From NCBI GenBank assembly GCA_016584495.1, contig WAID01000009.1, positions 1,426,001 to 1,490,000 on the forward strand: DNA of 64,000 nt, in the 5' to 3' direction. Origin of the DNA: Celoporthe dispersa (Eukaryota > Ascomycota > Sordariomycetes > Diaporthales > Cryphonectriaceae). The translations under genes and the position numbers were made by a program. Shown piece after piece: positions 48,725-58,058 of this stretch. The notes below the pieces were generated by a model. The model saw only the letters and a list, made by a program, of their open reading frames with translations, had not been told where the DNA came from and searched no databases. Every line of letters begins with the position of its first letter. The stretch's first letter is position 1.

Positions 48725-50523
48725 TCAATTCAGTTTCCCGTACTTGGTCTCTAAGGCCTTCTGCGGAATCGCCCATCGCGCCTGGCGGACCACGCGATCT
48801 TCCAAGGAAGGGGCTGCATTATAAGGTCCACTTTGGGGATTGTTGAGGTACTGCTCTCTGGGAACCGACACAAGTGGCAGCCCTTCTGCAATACTTTCAT
48901 TTGCCTTGATCGATGGCCCACCGATGTTGAATATGCGCTCCGGCCAGGTCTGGACCCAAGCCTTGGTGAGGTGACTAAGCATCAGGTACGACCGCGCGTG
49001 AAACCTCTCATACGCATGCTGTTGGACAATCATAGCGCGTATATTCGTTGAATTCACTGAACCCGTAGCCCCGGGGTAGTAGCTGACGAAAAAGCCGACA
49101 ACTATTGCGAAAGCTGGGTCTTCAACATCATCGGTGCTCTCCTGAAACGCCCACCATGAGCCGTCGATAGCTTGCACGTGAGCTGGCTTAGTGGATTCCG
49201 GAGAAACGCCAGAAGGCTTTTCTGAGAGAGGCCTGACAGGAGTGGCTTTCGCTGTGAAGCACAAATATCCTTCATCGTCCATTGAACCGAGGGGCATCGG
49301 AACCAAAGCATCTGCGATAGGGTATTCATTCTCCATCAAGGACGAGACCTCCTGCAGCCTTCCCGCCACTTTCACGAATGCTTTTCCGGAGACAGTGGTG
49401 TGAGGGAATCTTGGGAATGTGGAGATCTGCTGCGACGGTGAGATACGTATGGCGGCAGCCAGCCAGGTGGCCCGTCCCCCTTCTTCATTACCGCCTGCGC
49501 GAGTGCAATCGTCGCCCGGACGCGATCTTCCTTTTTAAAGTCTGCCGGATTCAGCGCAACGCCAAAAAGCCCCATGATGCTGAAGACCATATCGACGGGC
49601 CGAGACGAGGTGCGCATAAGCGCGCTCTGCCAGATCGAATGATGCCTCGCGTCTTCGTCGAGGTCCGCTGTCATCGCGCGGGCAAGAGCACCGACGTTGG
49701 GCGCCAGCACTCTACGCGTGGGCCGCCAGAACGGGAAGTCTCGGTACTCCCTATCGGGAGGATGCGGGCTGAGCAGCCTGACTTCTACCGGCAGCCGTTT
49801 CTCGCATTCTTCAATGGACATATTACCGGTGGTGGAAGCATAGAGGACGAGCGACAGAGTCGCCATCGCCGATGTTGATGGGAGAACCTCCACAATGTTG
49901 CCGGTCACGTCACCCGCCAGTGCCTTGCGCGAGCCCAGCCTCCAGGAGAACAGCACGAAAACGCTGTCTCGCCGAGGCGCCACTACCTCCTGCAACGTCC
50001 ACCCGCGGTGGATCCACTGAGTCTCTTGGTCAAGACGCACAAGACATTGAACTCCTCCAGGAAGGACAATGCAGACATGACAGCGCCGGTAGATGTCGTA
50101 CATCTGTTGGATCTGCCACCGCTTGTCCTTCTCGCTCGTCTGAATGATACAGACTCGGTCAAGCCATAGGTGTGTTGCTCCGCGCGCCCTAGACGCCACA
50201 CAGGCGTTGTGTAGTACCGGGATGCCGATAGGGTCTCCTGGCGCGGCATCCCGTGGGACAGGAACGTTGAAGACACACGCATCAGAGCCGTCTTCAGGGG
50301 TGTTACCCTGCCAGACATAGGAAATGGCCGCGAAGGCGCACTTAGGAAACTCGGCATATTCGTAGACGGTCAGTGTTTTGTCTTCAATAAAGTTGACGCA
50401 GTCGATCAAGCGGTATCTTTCTGGCGTAGCACATTTCGAGATATCCAAGATTCTGATTGTCGAGAAAGTCTTCAAAGGGACTTTGCAAATAATTTTTTCG
50501 GCATCTGACTTGGAGGACGACAT
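48725..50523 (-). CDS. HET-domain protein
   Basis: A single exon of 599 residues after correcting one base. HET blocks: FAAISYVWQGN, ATHLWLDRVCIIQTSEKDK, QQMYDIYRRCHVCIVLPGG, WIHRGWTLQEVVAP and DMVFSIMGLFGVAL. The C-terminal part (VVGFFVSYYPGATGSV...HARSYLMLSHL) belongs to the same family of long HET proteins. Near 49477 the frame shifts within a run of five G; six G would join the two halves as KKGGRATWLAAAIR and make the length divisible by three. The gene marks the right edge of the peptide cluster. Role: allorecognition or cell death, from family knowledge. Confidence 0.82.
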
Positions 50524-51129
50524 TGGTTCGTGGCGCGTAATGTGGACTTTGAACTTTCGACGTTGGTGTCTGGACGCTTAGCCTCTGCCTTTCACAATGC
50601 AAAAGGCTCATCAGCTCGTGCTTGCAGGTAGGGTTATTCACTCTCGCGATTGTTGGTTTCACAGTTCTGTTCGATCGAATGCTCCCGATAGCCGAACCGT
50701 GACACGTGGTATCCTTCTTGGAGGTTACATAAGCTGTTTTGGGACCGAGGGGATTATAGAATCACCTTAGGTAATTATATAGGCACTGGTTGCAAAGAGG
50801 GATAAGAAGAGAATTAACTGTAAATTGTATTTATCGTTGTTATTTTTCTTATTGTTATTGTTGTTCTTTTTTCTCTATTTAACAAGGGAGAAGAAACAGA
50901 TCTATGTTACGACCCATGGTGCGGGCGTAAGCTACATATACGGTTGGAAGGGATATTCGAACAAGGAGTTCGAATACTAACTGAATTTTTGGATCTATGG
51001 TGCAGTAGCACCTTCCACCACGAGTCGTTACATTTTTTTCTTCTTATTTATTCGAGCATTTTATATAAATATAGGTATAGATATATATATTATTATAGAG
51101 CTTTTATGTATGCTTATAGATTGTTTATA
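50524..51129. other. Intergenic, no gene recognised
   Basis: This contains the HET gene promoter and AT-rich sequence. Nothing else is recognised. Confidence 0.4.
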
Positions 51130-51240
51130 CAGAAACGGGAAATGCGAAATGGTGGTAGAGAAATAGCAAAACCGAAACGGGGAAAAAAGTCGACACAGGC
51201 ACGATTCGAACGTGCGCCTCCGAAGAGATCGTAGTTCAGA
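51130..51240 (-). repeat. tRNA-Ser-derived repeat fragment with tail
   Basis: On the minus strand 51240-51191 is the variable arm, an intact T-arm (GCACGTTCGAATCGTGC) and CCTGTGTCG of tRNA-Ser; the 5' half is replaced by unrelated sequence. The following tail contains GAAACGGGAAAT and AGAAATAGCAA words (plus strand), also present beside the relic at 11421. The tail is therefore shared between copies. Confidence 0.65.
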
Positions 51241-52227
51241 TCATTTATATCGAAGACGAGAGACAGGAAACGAGAAACAAAATATGTATAGCCGGTAACG
51301 AGAAACAGAAAACAAGGACACAATGTTCGCTTCGATATCCTTCCCTTCGGATTTCTGCTTTGCAAATACATATTTATACATCAAATCTTCACTATGAAAG
51401 TGCAATTACATGACATTATATTAGATTTACAGCCAAACTAAACAGGAGAATAGCCAGCTATTGTAATTCAGAACTAAGCACCTGGATAGATGACCACATA
51501 TTCATTATCAGATAGACCAGTGTACACAGCTCTCCAGTTGCCAATTCAAGTATTCATTTGACACACACATGGAAAACCTTACCGCTAGTGAACAGTCGCA
51601 CCCAGAACTCTGAGGTTATTTCGATGTTTGAAGTTCGTACTTGGCATCGCTCTTGTTAGCATAAACTCGATGTGTACTTTAGTATCGTCGGACTACTGCG
51701 AGCCTTATGCACCCGAACACATGCAAAATTTGGTGAACAGAAACAGAATTATGTAAGAGAGGTTGAAAGGGTAGTATAGACAACCAGAGTGGTCGGAAGG
51801 GGGGATAGCTGGAAGGGGTGGTGATTGGAAGGGGGTGGTCTGGCTCCATCCTCCGCGGATCTAATCCTGCTTCAAGCGACCGACGTTTAAGTTTATTAAC
51901 AGCTAAAGGGCTGAAGGACTGATCGCCTGATTCTCGCGCGGACATCTATTCGGATCGGGAATAGCCGTGCGGCGCAGCGGCTGCACAATTGTGTGTTGGG
52001 GGTGGCGGAGCGTTGCAGGTTGTGTGGTCCACTCAAGCGGGCTCGATCGCACGCTGAGGGTGCGGCATTGCTAGAAGTTTGTGACATTCACAGCTCATTG
52101 TCGGCAGGAAAAAGACAAAATCAAATTGTTTCCACGGTGCTCGTGGCCTTGATCTTCTTTCGCACCGAGCAGTGTATCTTCACCTTTGGTTGTGACATTC
52201 TGCAGGCGGAAGCTTCTGTCTATAGAC
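51241..52227. other. Intergenic, promoter of the 1096-residue protein
   Basis: No additional gene is recognised; opposite-strand frames at 51679-52087 have no family resemblance. Confidence 0.4.
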
Positions 52228-55200
52228 ATGGCGAACTTGAGCGGTTTGGCTCTATCTGCGCTCACTTCGCGGAACGAGAACACCTTGACCTTGGCGAATC
52301 TCAACTTTGACTTTGCCCTCTTCAAAATCGAAGCACCTATCGAATTCCGGCAGCTGGGGCAGACGCTGGCACCGTGGCGCCGAACAGCTGCAGAGACTGG
52401 TGCGGCACACAAAACAGCCCGCAAGCTTGGGGCATTATTCGAGCAAGCCGCAGAGATACCAGAACAGCTCTATTCAGCGTACGGGCATCGGGTTTCCGAG
52501 ATTTCCAGTTCGGACATTATCAAATCTCAAAGCAAGCAGCGCTGCGGCCCATTCGAGAGCCATGCTGGAGTAGATGGCACAAATATCTGGGCAGCAGCTA
52601 CATCAGGCAAATCAGCTATGGCTGTCAATCTTTTGGCCTGTATGTTGGCTCGTTTATGGGGCCCTTCGGAAGCAACATCAATCTGGTCACAGCTTGTCGA
52701 AGCTCGGAAAATGCAAATCAGCCAGAATTACGATGGCAGCGAACTCTCTCAGATCCCACGGATAGCAGCTGCCCAGCAAGAAATCACTCGCAAAGACTTG
52801 GCTGAATGGGACGCAAGTGCTCGTGCCTGGATATCACTAGCCGACAAAATCAAGAAATCCGAGCACCAAAAAATGGAACCAGTACTGCAAAGTCTTAGCC
52901 TACCCGTAGACAGCAGCTCCGATGTCTATACAAGTGTTTTGAAAGCTTGGAATACCGCAATGTCGACCATGAATAGCCTTATTCAGGGCATGCCACATCG
53001 CGTTAATGGAGCGGTATTGATAGCTATATCAGCATGGCATCTCTATCCGGATATCGACATGTTTGGCAAGCATAACAAAACAATCGCCTTTGGCGATTTG
53101 CTTATCCAGCAAGGAGGTCGTCTAACGATAGGGCTGGATGATCGGAGTCCAGAGAACAGTCTCGGAGTGCATTGGTCACTTTCGTTGACCCATTTGAGGT
53201 TTTACGGTGATCCGCTCATGTTGACTGTCAGCTCGACTGACGAGTCTAAAGTATCTTTCGATGATTTCGCCACAGTTGCTCTTGGCAGTCTCTTGGGCTC
53301 ATGGGCTAGCGGATCCTTTAAGCCGCGATTGGACTTCATGGCTGCCGCTCAATGCATCGTTGCAGTATGGGATACTTTACAGAGTGCAGCCTCTGCAAAG
53401 AACGCATGCCAGGAGCTGATGGTGCTCCCAGACAACTGGATGAGGGTTCTGGTCTCTGCCGCGCGAAGATTGACGGAGGCTGAAGATTCTGAGTTTCGGA
53501 GGGCTAAACGATTGGTATTGATGGGCATCCGCCGCGGCCTCTCTTTACTTGCCGGGGATATCGAAAAATCGCCACCTTTATTTGGCCTGCTAGATCTCTC
53601 GACTGTTACTTCACTTCTGAGCGACTCAGACTCGACAAGGATCAAGTTTTTGAGAGACTTGACCAAGATACGCGACTTGGAAAGGCACCGACCGCTCATC
53701 AGCTGCAAGAGTGTTTCTACGGGCTCGATGGAGTATGCGACCGCCTTACCGGTTGAGAGGCAAGCCATTAAGCGCACTCACGATGGTCACGAGTCAAGCT
53801 CCAGAGGTCATGTCCGCTTGATACCCAGACCTCGGGACGAAGTTGGACGAGAGGCAAAGGAATCGATCCAGTGCGATTGTCAAGGAGAGTGCGCACCCGC
53901 TTACTGCGGCTGTCGAAGGGCATTCATCGCATGTACTCAGAAATGCCACGGGCATTACAATAAGCACTGTACCAACCTGGTAGGCGCTAGAAACGCGGGC
54001 CGGAGAAGATTGATCGAATCCGAAGGTGAGCTCTGTGTGGAGTACATGACGAAGGATGTCATATTCGATTCGGACACGCAGACCTTGTTGTGGTACAACC
54101 CACCAGCCTGCGTGGATGGAGAGGGATCAGTGACTGGCTTTCAGAGAGAGTGCGCTAGTGCCGAGAAAGCAAGCCTGGAAGTCGAAGATGAGCTGCAAAG
54201 CACTTTTGAAGAAGACTTGGATTGGGAACGAGAGATAGTGGAGTTTGATCGATGGACTGATTCTAGGACACGACGCTTCCGGAGCTTGATTGGTAGAGTC
54301 GAGAAAACCGCCCTTCTGATCCACGAAGATGCCTGGGATGGTGCAGACGCGGTTCCTGCAAAATTGTCTGATCTGTCGGTCAACGAATTACTGAAAGTAA
54401 TTGAGACCGGTGCATTGGATCCAGAGAAGATCGTACGTCATCTGGTGGACCTGCTCCAGGTACGGAGTGATAAAGTTGAGAGTGAGGCGGACTACAGTTC
54501 GGATGCTTCATTTCAGGAGAACGTCTACGAAAGACAGCATGGCAACGGTTTGCGGCCGTTATTAACCTCCCTGAAGGTTTTGGGAGCAGCCGCCAAGGTC
54601 TACAAGCTGCTGCCAGGAGCGCCCATAGCCTTGCGGTTGCTGGAGCGCGGCCTCTGGAATCTCAAATGGGTCCCAGATGTAACGACTAATCTCAAAAACG
54701 CCTCCCTTTTCACCATCTTCTCCTCTTTCAACTTGACTCGAGCTCAATCGCTCGCTTGCGTGTCGACCTTTGACACGGGCTCTTTGGATATTCGGGAATC
54801 GGAGCTCCAGAGTGTTTTCGCCGTCTCGATCGGACATTCTATTTATGCGTCTTCCGAAGTCGTCTGCGACCCATACGAGCGCTGCGAGAAGTTCGAGTTA
54901 ACTCGGATCGTGGGCAACGTGGGCAAAGCAGGTGTGACAATGCTCGTCCCGCCGTCGAATCCGCGCGTAGCCAAGCCCGAGTATAATAGGTGGCAGGTAA
55001 TCGAGCACGCGATATTTGATGGCACTTGCGAAGACTATTTCGGCACAACGAGTCTTCATCTTTCGTTCACGGGATACGAGCAGCCTGTGCCGAGTAGTGT
55101 GAAGCATGGAGCTCAAGATGTGGAGGCGGAGTATCTGGAGGCTCTGTTGTCCGTGTACGACGGCAAGCGATGGGTTGCGGACTTGGACATTCTGGCGTGT

Positions 55201-55518
55201 ATGGACGAGGGCTACCTCCATCGGCTGCATTTAGAACCTTCATGCAGCCACGGCGGTGATGGGCAGCTCTGTTGGACCTCCATCGACTGTTGGGAGGAGA
55301 TGATTGATCTCCCGGACGGCGACGCCGTCGTGAGAGCCCATGGGAATTCAGTAGCAAGGCTTGCTGCCGTGGCCATTGCTACTCAGATAGGGATCCCGAC
55401 ATGTTTTGTTCTCCCAGCGGATGTTAAATGCTATCAATGTGTTGAAGAAGGCATTGCTAAACAGGCTGCTAAAGATACGGGTAAGGAGGAGCAAGGGCAG
55501 GTTATCATAATCTGCTAA
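52228..55518 (+). CDS. Conserved fungal protein of unknown function with a CXC-like Cys cluster
   Basis: One uninterrupted exon of 1096 residues from ATG 52228, chosen over the in-frame upstream codon because MANLSGLALSALTSRNEN fits the start of a protein type I recall as widespread, uncharacterised and single-exon in ascomycetes. Residues about 549-580 form a Cys-rich stretch (CDCQGECAPAYCGCRRAFIACTQKC) resembling the CXC domain of tesmin/TSO1 DNA-binding proteins. The N-terminal half contains a conserved GVDGTNIWAAATSGKSAMAVNLLACMLAR-type block, which I cannot assign. The rest is a mix of alpha/beta sequence without membrane spans or signal peptide. Frame integrity over 3.3 kb argues for selection. 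I do not know its function. Confidence 0.85.
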   Translation: MANLSGLALSALTSRNENTLTLANLNFDFALFKIEAPIEFRQLGQTLAPWRRTAAETGAAHKTARKLGALFEQAAEIPEQLYSAYGHRVSEISSSDIIKSQSKQRCGPFESHAGVDGTNIWAAATSGKSAMAVNLLACMLARLWGPSEATSIWSQLVEARKMQISQNYDGSELSQIPRIAAAQQEITRKDLAEWDASARAWISLADKIKKSEHQKMEPVLQSLSLPVDSSSDVYTSVLKAWNTAMSTMNSLIQGMPHRVNGAVLIAISAWHLYPDIDMFGKHNKTIAFGDLLIQQGGRLTIGLDDRSPENSLGVHWSLSLTHLRFYGDPLMLTVSSTDESKVSFDDFATVALGSLLGSWASGSFKPRLDFMAAAQCIVAVWDTLQSAASAKNACQELMVLPDNWMRVLVSAARRLTEAEDSEFRRAKRLVLMGIRRGLSLLAGDIEKSPPLFGLLDLSTVTSLLSDSDSTRIKFLRDLTKIRDLERHRPLISCKSVSTGSMEYATALPVERQAIKRTHDGHESSSRGHVRLIPRPRDEVGREAKESIQCDCQGECAPAYCGCRRAFIACTQKCHGHYNKHCTNLVGARNAGRRRLIESEGELCVEYMTKDVIFDSDTQTLLWYNPPACVDGEGSVTGFQRECASAEKASLEVEDELQSTFEEDLDWEREIVEFDRWTDSRTRRFRSLIGRVEKTALLIHEDAWDGADAVPAKLSDLSVNELLKVIETGALDPEKIVRHLVDLLQVRSDKVESEADYSSDASFQENVYERQHGNGLRPLLTSLKVLGAAAKVYKLLPGAPIALRLLERGLWNLKWVPDVTTNLKNASLFTIFSSFNLTRAQSLACVSTFDTGSLDIRESELQSVFAVSIGHSIYASSEVVCDPYERCEKFELTRIVGNVGKAGVTMLVPPSNPRVAKPEYNRWQVIEHAIFDGTCEDYFGTTSLHLSFTGYEQPVPSSVKHGAQDVEAEYLEALLSVYDGKRWVADLDILACMDEGYLHRLHLEPSCSHGGDGQLCWTSIDCWEEMIDLPDGDAVVRAHGNSVARLAAVAIATQIGIPTCFVLPADVKCYQCVEEGIAKQAAKDTGKEEQGQVIIIC

Positions 55519-56332
55519 ATTTCCTAAACAGAAAATTTTCAGCCTGTTCCTGCTCGAGAGTAATTCTTCTATCAATTGAGGTGCTTGTTAGTTTTTATTC
55601 TGAACAGCATAAATTCAAAATTGAAACTGAAATAGTAATGTAATATATTATCTGTCTAACAAGGGCTTAAGCAAGTATGAAAAGAGTAGTTGACTAAATG
55701 ATGATTGCGAGCTTGTACTGAACCAGAACCTCGGGCGCCGTCGCACGAGAGAACGAAACGTCAAGGCAATGGGCAAGGGCTCGTGCAACCCAAGCGTGCT
55801 GTTCGGTCACGAGGACGACAACGAACGAAGGCTACACGGGCACAAGGTCAGGGGTGAAAAGCCTGCCTTAGTTAGACCTGACCAGAGGGCTCAAAAGAGA
55901 AAAGAAGGGAAAGAAGATGCATTGTCTTTATCTAGGTGAAGAAAAACGAAAGGGAGTGGTGCTCTTATAACTGAACAACCTCCGAACCCACCTGTATGTA
56001 TTCCATATCCCGAGATCCACTGCACTGGCCACCACAACAGTACCCAGCTCTGTTCTTATTAGCATAAATAATAAACCTTTGTTATACTTAATTAAGAATT
56101 TACGAAATCCTGTAGTTTACTAGATAGAGCTGATTATGCACTATTACGCGTTATCCGAAACGCTAGCCTATTATAGAGTCAACTCTTAAAGGAAAGAGTA
56201 TATATAGTGTATGTAATATGCGTCTAAGAGTGAAGTTAAAGAAATGAAAAATAAGAAAAAGAAGATGGAAGAGGGGTCGTGGGACAATGGGGCAACTGAA
56301 GAAGCAGAATGGAAAGGAGAAAATAACAAAAA
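55519..56332. other. Intergenic, no gene recognised
   Basis: This includes the 3' region of the preceding gene and, at 56327-56332, the A run that is the minus-strand T-run terminator of the tRNA. Confidence 0.4.
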
Positions 56333-56444
56333 CGACGCAGGCACGATTCGAACGTGCGCCTCCGAAGAGATTTGATAGTAGCTTCATTTCATTGGTTCGA
56401 AATAAATTCGAGTCAAACGCATTAGACCTCTCTGCCACTGCGCC
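56333..56444 (-). tRNA. tRNA-Ser(CGA), intron-containing
   Basis: The minus strand folds completely: acceptor GGCGCAG with CTGCGTC (one G-U), discriminator G, D-arm GCA/TGC, anticodon stem TTTGA/TCAAA around loop CT-CGA-A, a long variable arm CTC-TTCG-GAG typical of serine tRNAs, and T-arm GCACG-TTCGAAT-CGTGC. A 30-nt intron lies one base after the anticodon, the standard position, and contains a TCG that could pair with the anticodon. The mature length is 82 nt. A T-run (TTTTTG) follows directly as a Pol III terminator. It reads TCG codons. It is the only complete copy; at least six partial relatives lie elsewhere in the window. Confidence 0.93.
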
Positions 56445-56634
56445 TCTGTTGACAGTATGCGCTTCAAAGAAATCTTATATTACTATGAACTAGAGTGTGG
56501 TTCAAGACTCGTATGCTCCTACCTGTCCTAAGTGTACGCAAGGGTGGATGGATATAAAGGATTGATCTTAATGATGCACAGTTTGCACTATAGACTACGA
56601 TGGTACAGACACAGGACCAAGTCAAACGTGCGCC

Positions 56635-56725
56635 CCTGGGCCAGTGTAAGCCTTGTTGGCACAACCAGCCCTGACAGCAGGCACGATTCGAACGTGGGCC
56701 TCTGGAAAGAATCGTGGTTCGAATT
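56635..56725 (-). repeat. tRNA-Ser-derived repeat fragments
   Basis: Minus-strand T-arm and variable-arm sequence (GCCCACGTTCGAATCGTGCC) lies at about 56675-56715, and a second stub (GGGCGCACGTTTGAC) near 56620-56632. Between them the word CTGGGCCAGTGTAAGC matches 18312-18327. The arrangement suggests a copied unit rather than a decayed neighbour of the intact tRNA. Confidence 0.6.
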
Positions 56726-58058
56726 GTACTTAAGCCTCGGTTCGTTTTTTTCGGATGGGTGCCTACCTTAGTACCTGTTCATGCATAGCACACCGGCTCG
56801 CGCACCCATGCTGCCACGACGGTACCTGCTTAGGGTGCCATCCCCCTGGATGTGCTGAGTTTCCAGGCTGTGTGCCTACTGTACTGTGGGTACCGCCCAA
56901 GATGCCAGGCGTGGCAGGCAGGCTTACCCCGCACCTTGGTCTGGTATCCTCTCCAACAGGGCTGGCGGCCAATCAACCCTTGTCGCTGGAACAGTCCATC
57001 AATGAGGCGGCGAGGAGGATCAGAGCCGTTCTCCAAGTCTAGCCAAGAAGGGCATGAGGGGAAGAGATTAATGCCCCCGATCCATCAATTCTGTAGGTAT
57101 TACAGTACCATCCTGCCGCTGTAGTGAGTGCCCCCCAAGTCTTTTGCAGCGTCGCAAAGTAGGGCCGAGGCCCCCTGGCCTGGGTCGCGGCGACCATAAA
57201 ATAAAAAAACCTGGGGAGGCCCGCATTGCATTCGAGAGGGTAGGCTGGCCGTTGGGCTGAAAGGGGTGGGGAACAGCGTGTGCAGTGTGCAGTACAAGGT
57301 ACACAGACGCACAGTACTGATACGATACAGTAATAACGTTACAGGGCGTGGGCGGAACAAGAGGATCCCTTTCGGCCATGCTAGTACATAGTAAAGCTAC
57401 CGTGCACCCGCTACCGATCACACCGTCACCGTAGCCTAAGTCTTAGGGGCAAGGGAAAGAGAGAAAGGAAAACACGGGGGGAGGGGGGTGTCCCTTGCTC
57501 GGGTACGAGAACGAACTTCCCAGACGCCATCGTGACTCGATCTCACTTTCCAATTAGCTTGTGACCACGGCCTGCCACTTCCCCCCCAGTGCTTTCATCC
57601 TCTGCCTACCCTCTTTTTTCGCCTTATTCACTCGCACACTCTCACACTCTCGCACGCATTCTCTCTTTCTCTATCTCTCACGCATTGCCTGATCCCTCTT
57701 CAGACGTCCACCACGGGAAAGCAGATCTATCAATCTCTCCTCAGAAATCCAGCTAGATACAGTAAATCCCCGGATTCTCAGAGGACCCACAGCACGTCGC
57801 CTCTGTCGCGCGACCCCAATTTCAAGATTAGGCCCTCCCCGCATCGCCAGGAGGAAGGGTGACAGGACGCGCGCGCAGCCGCCAGGACACACGAGAGAGA
57901 GAGGAAGTCGCTCTCACTTCTCGTCCCAGCAATGCGTTGCCGTTGAACTCTTGTTTTTGAGGGCACAGGAAGTTTCTGAAAGCCGGGACCTTAAGAAAAG
58001 ACGACTCGAGAACCCCTTGGAAGGTTTATTCATTAGTTCTGCTGCAGGGTCAGGAAGG
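56726..58058. other. Intergenic, GC-rich promoter region of the next regulator
   Basis: Short frames on both strands occur, including a Cys-rich 95-residue one at 56755-57042 that I do not support. From about 57580 the plus strand is strongly pyrimidine-rich (CTCTCACACTCTCGCACGC), typical of a fungal core promoter. Confidence 0.4.

Noticed and set aside
56755..57042. Cys-rich 95-residue frame that might look like a secreted peptide
   Set aside because: No signal peptide, and overlapping frames of similar length occur on the other strand in this GC-rich region.
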